Source: a virus
IMG/VR virus record: IMGVR_UViG_3300036712_000037
Span: 1-21,070 of that record
Direction: 5' to 3' (one strand)
Length of the DNA stretch: 21,070 nucleotides
Part shown: positions 1 to 7,138 of the stretch, piece by piece
Layout: the number at the start of each line of letters is the position of its first letter
Position numbering within the stretch: the stretch's first letter is position 1
Translations under genes and position numbers: made by a program
The notes under the pieces: model-generated
Database searches by the model: none
Seen by the model: only the letters and a program-made list of their open reading frames with translations
What the model was told of the DNA's origin: nothing

Positions 1-188
1 CTATCGTCGAGCACTTCGTTGAGCGCGACGACGAGACAATCAATAGCATCCGAGGGATGGTTCGTTCGATCCGGCAGGGCATCAGAGACGATGTCCTGCC
101 GGATCGCATCTGCGCGAAGAAGGACTGTACCCGGGCGAAGGAGTGCTCTGTCACCAAGCAGTGCTTTGGGAATGGAGAGGCGAAATGA
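1..188 (+). CDS. C-terminal fragment of a cysteine-rich phage protein, possibly a PD-(D/E)XK nuclease
   Basis: The frame beginning at base 3 is open from the window edge to a TGA at 186-188 and gives about 61 residues; the true start lies upstream. The last 30 residues carry four cysteines spaced C-x4-C-x5-C-x5-C (the stretch runs ICAKKDC, then KEC, then KQCFG). A C-terminal cysteine cluster of this kind occurs in Cas4/RecB-like PD-(D/E)XK nucleases, where it can hold an iron-sulphur cluster, and such nucleases often sit beside phage replication genes. The catalytic part is outside the window, so the nuclease reading is inference only. The stop overlaps the ATG of the next gene (ATGA), implying translational coupling. 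The competing frame-1 reading across this stretch ignores that junction and looks like a shadow. Confidence 0.6.
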   Translation, partial: IVEHFVERDDETINSIRGMVRSIRQGIRDDVLPDRICAKKDCTRAKECSVTKQCFGNGEAK

Positions 189-673
189 GTCGGGCCGATT
201 TACTGATCACAACCCTGTACCTCCGGCCGCTGCCGCAGAAGATGTGGGACTTTCCGTGTCAGCACTGTGGCAAGGCGCAGGCGCGTTGGGAGCTGCACGA
301 ACCTGAGGAGGACGAGGACGGTGAAGAGGGGATGCCGCGCCAAGAATTCAACGCTGTTTGTTCCCTATGCTTCCTGTATGAGTCCAATTGGGGCCGCCGC
401 CGGCTCGATGAGATACAGGAGTACATCCGCGATGTGGAGCAAGAGAAAGGTATAAAATACCTCCGCGACATCGGGAACCGTCTCCTTTCTTGCAACGACG
501 CGAACAACCTGCTGGCCTCCCTGGCCATGCTCTCACGGGTGCTCGAACAACGGCAGGCCTCGGCTGCGCTCGAACAGCTACAGGCGATGAAGGAAGCCGA
601 GGATAGCGATGGCAAAGAAGAAGACAACGAAGAAGCTGAGGGGGCAGACGAGGCTGTTGGGGATGGTGGATGA
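185..673 (+). CDS. Hypothetical zinc-ribbon-like protein with acidic tail
   Basis: A 162-residue protein starting at the ATG of an ATGA overlap with the upstream gene; the frame is open further upstream to 143, but this coupled start is preferred. Two CxxC pairs, C25/C28 (CQHC) and C59/C62 (CSLC), fit a four-cysteine zinc site with an acidic loop of about 30 residues between them. Residues 72-150 look helical and rich in Leu, Gln and Glu. The last 25 residues are almost all Asp, Glu, Gly and Ala. No family is recognised. A small zinc protein in a replication operon may bind DNA or a partner, but nothing in the sequence proves that. Its 3' end overlaps the resolvase gene by up to 65 nt. Confidence 0.75.
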   Translation: MSRADLLITTLYLRPLPQKMWDFPCQHCGKAQARWELHEPEEDEDGEEGMPRQEFNAVCSLCFLYESNWGRRRLDEIQEYIRDVEQEKGIKYLRDIGNRLLSCNDANNLLASLAMLSRVLEQRQASAALEQLQAMKEAEDSDGKEEDNEEAEGADEAVGDGG

Positions 674-1259
674 CGCTTCGTTCAGCAAGCCGAAGAGGAG
701 CTTCCATGTCCTTGGCCTCGACCCCGGATTTGCGAACGTAGGATACGCACTGGTTGCTGTGTCTGCCGACGGTGTACAGGTTGTGCGGGGCAGCGCGGGC
801 GAGTGGCGTATGGGGACCTGGAAGACGAAGAAGTCCGACAAGAAGCGATCCGTTCGGGCCTCGGAGGACGACGTGCGCCGCGCTCGGGAGATCGTGAAAA
901 GTCTGCGCGAGCTACTTTTGGAGGCGGATGTCAAGGTGTTGTGTGTGGAAACGATGAGCTTCCCGCGCAGTTCGAGGGTCGCCCAGCAGATGGGCGTTTG
1001 TTGGGGCGTGATTACCGCGCTTGCGGAGGTATTGGATATTCCTATCACCCAGGCGACCCCGCAGGAGATCAAGAAGAAGGTGTGTGGGTCAGGGAGCGCC
1101 TCGAAGCAAGCGGTCCAAAAGGTCCTAGCCGAGAAGTATGGACTCGACCCAGGCGACTGGCTTAAAAGCGAGATAGAACATCCGTTTGATGCGCTTGCGG
1201 CTGTCGGAGCTTGCATGGACAGCGAGGTCATCAAGACGGCCCAGAAGATGATGAGGTGA
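609..1259 (+). CDS. RuvC-family Holliday junction resolvase
   Basis: A 216-residue protein with the RuvC nuclease fold. It would cut branched DNA (Holliday junctions) formed in phage replication and recombination and help resolve DNA before packaging. Visible motifs are LGLDPGFANVGYA with D38, VETMSFPRSS with E114, a TPQEIKKKVCGSGSASKQ stretch like the RuvC helix that precedes the last acidic cluster, and EHPFDALAAVGAC with H191 and D194. The His-x-x-Asp ending replaces the Asp-x-x-Asp of E. coli RuvC; I recall the Thermus enzyme having the same form, so activity is plausible. The ATG at 609 follows CCGAGGA at 597-603. An in-frame ATG at 663 (M19) is a credible alternative that would drop the lysine-rich leader and shorten the overlap with the previous gene to 11 nt. 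Confidence 0.85.
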   Translation: MAKKKTTKKLRGQTRLLGMVDDASFSKPKRSFHVLGLDPGFANVGYALVAVSADGVQVVRGSAGEWRMGTWKTKKSDKKRSVRASEDDVRRAREIVKSLRELLLEADVKVLCVETMSFPRSSRVAQQMGVCWGVITALAEVLDIPITQATPQEIKKKVCGSGSASKQAVQKVLAEKYGLDPGDWLKSEIEHPFDALAAVGACMDSEVIKTAQKMMR

Positions 1260-1263
1260 CTAA

Positions 1264-2139
1264 ATGACTAATACAGCTGCCGACACGGCTGAGCCCCGCC
1301 CGGTTTCGATTGTTGGGTCCAAGAGCTGGATCAAGGAGCTGCGCAAGAAGGCCAAGCGTCTGGCAAAGCAAGTTGACCAGGTGTACATGGATCTCGCGGA
1401 ATGCTTGTACCTCGTCTACGATACCCCCGTTGGCAACGACCCCGAGTCCCCAGCGGTTTATGTCTACTGGGGCTACACTTCCGTTGGGGAGTGGGCCGAG
1501 AAGGAGCTGGACATCCCGCGCCGCAAGGCGGACCGCCTTCGGAGGATTTGGTATCGTTTGCAGCGCGAGCTTCAGATCGAGAAGCCTCTTATGCGGCGCA
1601 TTGCCGCTCTCGGTATTTCTAAAACACGTGAGCTGATCCGTGTCGTGAACGAGGCGACGGTCGAGGAGTGGGTGAAGCTCGCTGAGCAGGTCAACTACCC
1701 CGAGTTCTATCAGCGCGTGCAGGAGTACCTCGACGATGTCATCATGCAACAGGAGGCGCGGGAGGAGGCGCTGGAGGCTGGCGAAGAGGTCGACGTCTCC
1801 CCTGTTCCGGTTCCTGATCCGCAGGATGAAGAGGAGAAGCTGATCCCCCAGACCTTCCAGTTCTACCCCGAGCAGGCCAAAGTTGTTGTCCAGGCGCTCC
1901 AGTGCGCTGCGGAGCTGTCGCAGTCAAAGAAAAAGGGACACAATCTCAGTCTGATTTGCCTTGATTACCTGGCAACGAACGACTTCATGGAGGACATGAA
2001 GGACCGACAGCGCTACCTGAAGAAGATCGAGAACAGCATGCGTGTCAAAATTATTGCCATCGACCCGGCGCAGGGTGAGATTGTCTTCGGACACCGCACG
2101 CTCGAGTTGATGGCTAAACAGGAGTTAGAGGACGAATGA
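1264..2139 (+). CDS. Hypothetical protein, helical, possible DNA-binding N-terminal half
   Basis: A 291-residue protein starting at an ATG four bases after the resolvase stop, with a GAGGTG ribosome binding site overlapping that gene's end. Residues about 20-130 are basic and helical. The stretch SVGEWAEKELDIPRRKADRL followed by a second helix pair around ALGISKTRELIRVV resembles the helix-turn-helix layout of ParB-like or DUF3102-like proteins, but I cannot assign it. An acidic linker (residues about 160-195) joins it to a C-terminal domain of mixed helix and strand ending ELMAKQELEDE. Its place between the resolvase and the polymerase suggests a role in DNA metabolism. It ends in an ATGA overlap with the next gene. 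Confidence 0.75.
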   Translation: MTNTAADTAEPRPVSIVGSKSWIKELRKKAKRLAKQVDQVYMDLAECLYLVYDTPVGNDPESPAVYVYWGYTSVGEWAEKELDIPRRKADRLRRIWYRLQRELQIEKPLMRRIAALGISKTRELIRVVNEATVEEWVKLAEQVNYPEFYQRVQEYLDDVIMQQEAREEALEAGEEVDVSPVPVPDPQDEEEKLIPQTFQFYPEQAKVVVQALQCAAELSQSKKKGHNLSLICLDYLATNDFMEDMKDRQRYLKKIENSMRVKIIAIDPAQGEIVFGHRTLELMAKQELEDE

Positions 2140-2372
2140 TGCTTTTGCCCATATCCCAAGGGGTTGTTCTCCACGAGCTGGAAGCCGTCAAGGCCATGGC
2201 CGACAAGTGGATCCAAGTCTTCCAGAAAGAGATCCCGGGCGTCGAGAAACCGGAGAAGGACGAAGGCGAGTTGGAGATGCTGATCCGGAATTTCTGCGCC
2301 GAGATGTACTTCGCCAGCGACAAGTGTGAGAGCCTGTCGCGGAGAATGATGACCGACCTCATTAGTGACTGA
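2136..2372 (+). CDS. Small hypothetical protein between resolvase and polymerase genes
   Basis: A 78-residue, mostly helical protein that starts inside the previous stop codon (ATGA) and whose own stop overlaps the polymerase ATG by one base, so the three genes look translationally coupled. It has one acidic helix (residues 36-48) and a C-terminal helix with two cysteines (C54, C64). No family is recognised. Tight coupling to the polymerase makes an accessory replication role possible, as inference only. Confidence 0.7.
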   Translation: MMLLPISQGVVLHELEAVKAMADKWIQVFQKEIPGVEKPEKDEGELEMLIRNFCAEMYFASDKCESLSRRMMTDLISD

Positions 2373-4132
2373 TGCCCGCAGGAATCTCATACGAGTACAT
2401 CACGAAGTTCGAGGACCTCCCTCGCGTCGCGCAGGAGATGCTCGACTCGAAGGTTGTCGGGCTCGACATCGAGGCGACCAGCCTGCGCTCCTACGCTGGG
2501 AAGATCCGGCTCGTACAGATTAGCACCGGGAAGAACATCTACGTCATCGATCTGTTTCAGCTCGATGGGGACCTCGGTCCTGTTCTTAGTGCGCTGGCCG
2601 ATGAGAGCATCATCAAAATAATCCAGAACGGCCGGTTCGAGCAGAAGTACTTCCTGCACCACTACGGCATTGAGCTATGGCCGATCTTCGATACGTTGCG
2701 CGCGAGCCAGATCCTCTACAACGGCAAGCAGATGTCGCACGACCTCTACTCCCTCTATTCGAGAGAGTTGGGGGTCTTTCCGGTGGTGTCGGACCAGGGC
2801 CTGTCGGACTGGACGCGCCCCCAGCTCACGTCTGATCAGCTCCTCTACGCCGCCGAGGATGTCAACTGGCTCCATGCCTTGCGTGAGGTGATGAAGCCGA
2901 AGCTGAAGGCTTCAGGGCTTCTGAGAACCGCTTTGATCGAGTTCGGCGCCGTCCTCCCCGAGGCTGCCGTAGAGAACAAGGGTTTCTACCTAGACCGGGA
3001 GCGCTGGTTGGCGCTGGCCGTGGAGAACAAGAAGCTCGCCGAGCAGTACCGGCACGAGGTGGTCCACACGCTGCCGAACCCGACGGAACAGCTCACCTTT
3101 GCGGGGATGGATCCGAAGTTCAACCTGAACTCCCCGAAGCAGCTGATCAAGTCGTTGGCGAAGCTCGGTATCGAAACGGACAGTACTGCCGAGATGGTGT
3201 TGGCGCAGTACGTGGCCGAGTACCCGGAGGTGGCGAAGCTCTTCCTGTACCGTGAATACAGCAAGTCGGTATCGTCGTTCGGGCCCGACTACCTCAAGCA
3301 CATCGATGCCATCACTGGGCGGATCCACAGCGACTTCTATCCGTTCACCGGTGCGGGGCGGTATGCCAGCAGCAACCCGAACCTACAGCAGATCCCTCGC
3401 GACAAACGTTTCAGAAAGTGCTTCCGGGCTGCAGCGGGTATGCTGTTCGCCGCCGCCGATTACTCCGGCATCGAGATGCGTGCTATGGCTGAGGCGTCCG
3501 GAGACCCGGTCCTCACCAGGCTGTTCAAAGCAGGCGGCGACGCTCACCGCCACACGGCGAGTATCGTGAACAAGATCCGACCGGAGGAGGTCACGCGCCA
3601 ACAGCGCCAGGGCGCCAAGCCAGTGAACTTCGGCTTCCTCTATGGAATGGGCGCAGAGAAGTTCGTTGCGTACGCGCTCAAGGAGTACAATCAGGCCTTC
3701 ACGATTGGGGAGGCGCAGACCCTCCGGAGTCGATACTTCGAGGGCTACCAAGGCGTTGCGCGGTGGCAAAAGAGGACGGTCCGAGACGGTGGCCGTACCG
3801 GCCTCTCTCGTACGTTCTGTGGTCGTCTGCGGCACCTGAGCAAGGACAAATATACCGAGTACCTGAACACGCCGATCCAAGGAAGCTGCGCCGACGGCCT
3901 GAAGAAAGCCCTGCGCCGCGTCTACAAATTGCTCAAGAAGAAGTACGGAGACGATGCGGATATCGTTCATCATGTGCACGACGAGATCATTGCCGAGTGC
4001 AAGAAGGAGATCGCACAGGGCGTCGCCAAGGACATCGAGACTGGTATGAAGGAGGCAATGGAAGAGGTGCTGAAGAAGGTGCCGGTGGACGTTGAAGCGA
4101 AGATCGGGGAAGACTGGGCTGAGGTCCACTGA
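2372..4132 (+). CDS. polA: Family A DNA polymerase with 3'-5' exonuclease domain
   Basis: A 586-residue replicative polymerase of the Pol I family. It lacks the 5'-3' nuclease domain of bacterial Pol I and keeps proofreading and polymerase domains, which is usual for phages. Exonuclease motifs: Exo I LDIEA (D32, E34), Exo II QNGRFEQKYF (N86, with E90 where E. coli has Asp), and Exo III YAAED (Y159, D163). Polymerase motifs: motif A DYSGIEMR (D363-R370), motif B from R412 and K416 to F420, Y424 and G425, and motif C HDE (H536-E538). F420 sits where E. coli Pol I has Phe762, the residue that sets dideoxynucleotide discrimination. The start is the ATG that overlaps the previous stop by one base. 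This is the last gene of the left block. Confidence 0.96.
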   Translation: MPAGISYEYITKFEDLPRVAQEMLDSKVVGLDIEATSLRSYAGKIRLVQISTGKNIYVIDLFQLDGDLGPVLSALADESIIKIIQNGRFEQKYFLHHYGIELWPIFDTLRASQILYNGKQMSHDLYSLYSRELGVFPVVSDQGLSDWTRPQLTSDQLLYAAEDVNWLHALREVMKPKLKASGLLRTALIEFGAVLPEAAVENKGFYLDRERWLALAVENKKLAEQYRHEVVHTLPNPTEQLTFAGMDPKFNLNSPKQLIKSLAKLGIETDSTAEMVLAQYVAEYPEVAKLFLYREYSKSVSSFGPDYLKHIDAITGRIHSDFYPFTGAGRYASSNPNLQQIPRDKRFRKCFRAAAGMLFAAADYSGIEMRAMAEASGDPVLTRLFKAGGDAHRHTASIVNKIRPEEVTRQQRQGAKPVNFGFLYGMGAEKFVAYALKEYNQAFTIGEAQTLRSRYFEGYQGVARWQKRTVRDGGRTGLSRTFCGRLRHLSKDKYTEYLNTPIQGSCADGLKKALRRVYKLLKKKYGDDADIVHHVHDEIIAECKKEIAQGVAKDIETGMKEAMEEVLKKVPVDVEAKIGEDWAEVH

Positions 4133-4182
4133 GCTAAACGACTGAGTTGACTAGGCTATCCGACTCTATGCTACGGTAGGCC
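4133..4182 (+). promoter_or_regulatory. Gap between replication and packaging genes, weak promoter candidate
   Basis: This is the first real gap in the left half. It contains TTGACT at 4147-4152 and TATGCT at 4167-4172, which resemble sigma-70 boxes, but their spacing of 14 nt is too short for a good promoter. An imperfect stem (GGC-TA-CCG with CGG-TA-GGC, each side with a single bulged base) lies between 4155 and 4182. A promoter or processing site here would separate early and late functions, but the evidence is thin. Confidence 0.3.
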
Positions 4183-5010
4183 ATGGCCATCAAGCGCAAG
4201 CCGGCGCCACGGAAGCGGAAGAAGCTCTCGTCGCGCAAGAAGCCCGCGGCCTTTTCCGTCAAACCGAAAAGTCGCAAGGGGGGTTACCAGAAGCTCCGTA
4301 ACCTGGGCTGCTTTGAGGAGATGAAAGCGAGGATGCTACGGGGCTGGCCCCTCAAGCAGCTGGCCCGGTTTATCCAGGACGACAACGGAGAGTTGGAGGA
4401 CATGCCGATCGGGGCTCTCTGTGGGACGCTGGCCAACTTCCGCAAGACACTCCCCCCTGGGGAGTTCGCGAACCCGCCAGGGGAGTGTCCCACTGTTGTG
4501 AAAGAACGTATGACGCCTCATCACGAGAGAGCGATTGAGCGGATGAAGGAGAGTCTTGATGAGGTGGAGGAGCTGGAGAAGCTCTTCCGGCTCCAGATGG
4601 AGCGCGTCAAAATCGACAACACGCACGAGAAAGATAACGAGAAGCTACTGCCAAGTATGACGCAGGAGATCCGGTTGGCGAAGGAGATCCTCGAGTCGAG
4701 CGCGCAGCTCAAGATGGACCTGGGCATCGAAAAGCGCCACCTCGGGAGTATCGAGGCCAGCACCCGAATCGTGGACGAGATCGGATCGAAGTACGGCACC
4801 GATGCCGTAGCAAAAGTCCTAGAGGATCCGAAGTCTGTTCACCGGGTGCGTGCGCTAGCAAACAAATTCCTGCTTACGAGCGGTAGTGGTGAGAACGTCG
4901 AAGAGCTTCTGCGCGCGAGCGAGCGTGCGCAGAACGGTAACGGCAAGGCCTCTAATGATATGCACTTCACCAGGACGGTGGCGGAGCCTACCTCGGAGGA
5001 TGAACCTTGA
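4183..5010 (+). CDS. Putative small terminase subunit (by position)
   Basis: A 275-residue protein directly upstream of, and overlapping by 4 nt, the large terminase gene. Residues 1-35 are extremely basic (repeated KRK and SRKK). Residues about 40-90 contain a helical stretch around RMLRGWPLKQLARFIQDD that could be a DNA-binding helix-turn-helix. Residues about 110-200 form a long charged helical or coiled-coil region, and the tail is disordered. Position, a basic DNA-binding-like N terminus and a coiled-coil oligomerisation region match the usual small terminase plan, in which a ring recognises phage DNA and hands it to the large subunit. There is no sequence motif that proves it. The ribosome binding site is weak (GGTAGG, 4175-4180). 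Confidence 0.6.
   Translation: MAIKRKPAPRKRKKLSSRKKPAAFSVKPKSRKGGYQKLRNLGCFEEMKARMLRGWPLKQLARFIQDDNGELEDMPIGALCGTLANFRKTLPPGEFANPPGECPTVVKERMTPHHERAIERMKESLDEVEELEKLFRLQMERVKIDNTHEKDNEKLLPSMTQEIRLAKEILESSAQLKMDLGIEKRHLGSIEASTRIVDEIGSKYGTDAVAKVLEDPKSVHRVRALANKFLLTSGSGENVEELLRASERAQNGNGKASNDMHFTRTVAEPTSEDEP
4995..5000 (+). promoter_or_regulatory. Ribosome binding site fixing the TTG start of the large terminase
   Basis: GGAGGA lies 6 nt before TTG at 5007. No in-frame ATG or GTG is near; the ATG at 5017 is in another frame. The TTG overlaps the previous TGA (TTGA), so the start is supported by both the strong site and the coupling. Confidence 0.7.
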
Positions 5011-7115
5011 TCGTCGATGAAGGAGGTCAGTACAAAAGCGTACTGACCAAAGAAGAGATCGAGTCCCGCCTCCAAGAAGATATCGAAAACCTCACCCCGG
5101 AGGAGCTACACGTTCTCCAGATCATCATCTCCGAGAAGCTCGGGGTGGCTGAGGCAGAACTCGAGGTCGGGTTCGAGGCCGGGGAGGGGCCGAAGCAACA
5201 CTCGGTACTCGACGTGCTAAACAACGCTGAGTACAAGCACAAGCCCGTCGACCTCGAGACGTTTGTGAAGGACCCCTACTACTTAGGAGAGACCTGCAAG
5301 AACATTTATCCGGCGGTCCTTGAGGCCCTTACTCACATCTTTAACGGTGGTTTCAGTGAGGTAATCCTTACAGGGTCAATTGGCTGGGGCAAGTCGTATT
5401 GCGCTTCAGTCGGGCTCTGTCGGATCCTCTACGAGATCTCTTGCATGAAAGACCCGCATGGGACATTCGGTCTAGAGAAGAATACAAATATTTCGATAGT
5501 GTGCTTGTCGGTTAGTGAGGAACTAGCCATCAAGGTGGCGTTCGAGTACGTCGCCTCCCGGATCGAGGTCAGTCCGTATTTCAAGGATCAGTTCCCGTAC
5601 AAGAAAAAGAAGAAGCAGGTCGAGTTCCCTGGAAGTGTGTGGCTCGCGGCGCGGTCCTCCAGCGACAACTCCGTGCTCGGCCTCAACGTCATCGCGGGAA
5701 TGCTCGACGAGACAAACTTTTTGGCGAAGCCTGTGAAATCGGTGAAGAACCGGCCCGGGCAGCCGATGTACGATCACGCGCAGTCCCTCTACGACGCGAT
5801 CATGCGCCGTATGAAGACGCGCTTCCAGCAGAGGGGGAAGCTCCCGGGCGTTCTGTTCCTGTCGTCATCGAAGCAGACAGATGATGACTTCACAGCGCGC
5901 AAGATCAACGAGTCGAAGCACGACAGCAGCATCTACGTGGCTGACTACGCGGTGTGGGAGGCGAAGCCGAAGGACTACGAGCACAGCAAGTGGTTCTATG
6001 TCCTGTGTGGGAGCGCGGCCGTGCGCTCCCGGATCCTGGAAGAGGACGAGGACATTGAGGAGTTGGAGGGGCAGCTGCCAGAGGGCGCTTGCGTTGTCCG
6101 AGTACCAGAGGAGTATCGGCCTGACTTCGAGAGCAACCTGGAAGGCTCCATTCGCGATCTTGCCGGGCGAGCGACCTCAGCGATCACGCCGTACGTCCAG
6201 CGCCGTGAGAAGATCCTGTCTTCCTTTCCTGAGCACGGAGATCGGAAGCACCCCTTCAGTGTGATGGTCTACGACATGTCGAAGCCGGGGGACTTCATCT
6301 GGCCGCTCCTGATTCGGGAGGTCGAGATTCGCTTACCCGGAGGCAAAAAGAAAAAGAAACTCCAACCGATCGTCAACCCGAAGGCGATGCGCCACGTTCA
6401 CATGGACCCATCGCTCAGCGGCGACTGCAGCGGCTTCACCATGTCCCACATCTGTGGCTGGAAGGACGTCTTGCGCCGGAACGATCTGGGTGAGCAGCAC
6501 ATCGAGCGCGCGCCGGTCTACTGGATCGATCTCATGCTCCAGATCATCCCGCCGATCGGTGGTGAGATCATCCTCGGGGACGTGCGCCGCTTGATATACG
6601 CCTTGTCCGCTCGCAACTTCATCATCGGGATGGTCACCCAGGACGCCTACCAGCACGGGGACAGTCTGCAGAAGCTGCGCGCGAAGGGCTACAAAGCGGA
6701 GCTACTCTCGGTCGACACCTCCATCGATCCCTACGACACGTTCAAGGTCGCTATGTACGAAGGCCGCGTATTGGGGTACTACTACCCGCCCATCATCAAT
6801 GAGCTACGGAAGCTCGAGAAGGACAACAAGCGGAACAAGGTGGACCACCCGCCCGGTGGCAGCAAGGACGTTTCTGACAGCGCGGCCGGATCGATCTTTA
6901 CCCTGTCCGAGACGAGCACCTCGATGCCCCTCCCCATCATGACCGGGGCGCAGTCTGTCGATTCTGTGCCTATTGCCGCTGGGCAGCCCTCAGTGGTGGA
7001 TAGCCAGGGGGTGCCTCTGGTGACCACTTCGACTGGGCTCCCTCCGTTTATGGTAGGGTCCATGTTTGACGACTGGGGCGGTTTTGGGGGAGGGTGGGAC
7101 CCCGGATCCCTATGA
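5007..7115 (+). CDS. terL: Terminase large subunit (packaging ATPase and nuclease)
   Basis: A 702-residue motor protein that pumps DNA into the prohead through the portal and cuts it. The ATPase part has a Walker A loop GSIGWGKS (residues 123-130), a Walker B segment ending MLDE (232-235) and a coupling motif LFLSSSK (284-289). The RNase H-like nuclease part shows HMDPSLSGDCSG (D467), a middle strand with VTQDAYQHGDS (D546), and DHPPGGSKDVSDSAAG (D621, D624), typical of phage large terminases. The last 60 residues are low in complexity and rich in Gly, Ser and Pro. It starts at TTG, chosen from the strong ribosome binding site. It lies between the putative small subunit and the portal. Confidence 0.95.
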   Translation: MIVDEGGQYKSVLTKEEIESRLQEDIENLTPEELHVLQIIISEKLGVAEAELEVGFEAGEGPKQHSVLDVLNNAEYKHKPVDLETFVKDPYYLGETCKNIYPAVLEALTHIFNGGFSEVILTGSIGWGKSYCASVGLCRILYEISCMKDPHGTFGLEKNTNISIVCLSVSEELAIKVAFEYVASRIEVSPYFKDQFPYKKKKKQVEFPGSVWLAARSSSDNSVLGLNVIAGMLDETNFLAKPVKSVKNRPGQPMYDHAQSLYDAIMRRMKTRFQQRGKLPGVLFLSSSKQTDDDFTARKINESKHDSSIYVADYAVWEAKPKDYEHSKWFYVLCGSAAVRSRILEEDEDIEELEGQLPEGACVVRVPEEYRPDFESNLEGSIRDLAGRATSAITPYVQRREKILSSFPEHGDRKHPFSVMVYDMSKPGDFIWPLLIREVEIRLPGGKKKKKLQPIVNPKAMRHVHMDPSLSGDCSGFTMSHICGWKDVLRRNDLGEQHIERAPVYWIDLMLQIIPPIGGEIILGDVRRLIYALSARNFIIGMVTQDAYQHGDSLQKLRAKGYKAELLSVDTSIDPYDTFKVAMYEGRVLGYYYPPIINELRKLEKDNKRNKVDHPPGGSKDVSDSAAGSIFTLSETSTSMPLPIMTGAQSVDSVPIAAGQPSVVDSQGVPLVTTSTGLPPFMVGSMFDDWGGFGGGWDPGSL

Positions 7116-7138
7116 CTTAGTCAACTAGGGGGAGATCT

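Noticed and set aside
19-306. A 95-codon frame at the window start
   Set aside because: The frame starting at base 3 gives the cysteine-rich tail and an ATGA junction with the next gene, which is the better reading.
4147-4172. TTGACT and TATGCT as a firm sigma-70 promoter
   Set aside because: The 14-nt spacing is too short; kept only as a low-confidence candidate.
6346-6362. AAAAAGAAAAAGAAA run in the terminase gene as a frameshift site
   Set aside because: The phase is not X XXY YYZ, and the zero frame encodes the conserved nuclease domain downstream.
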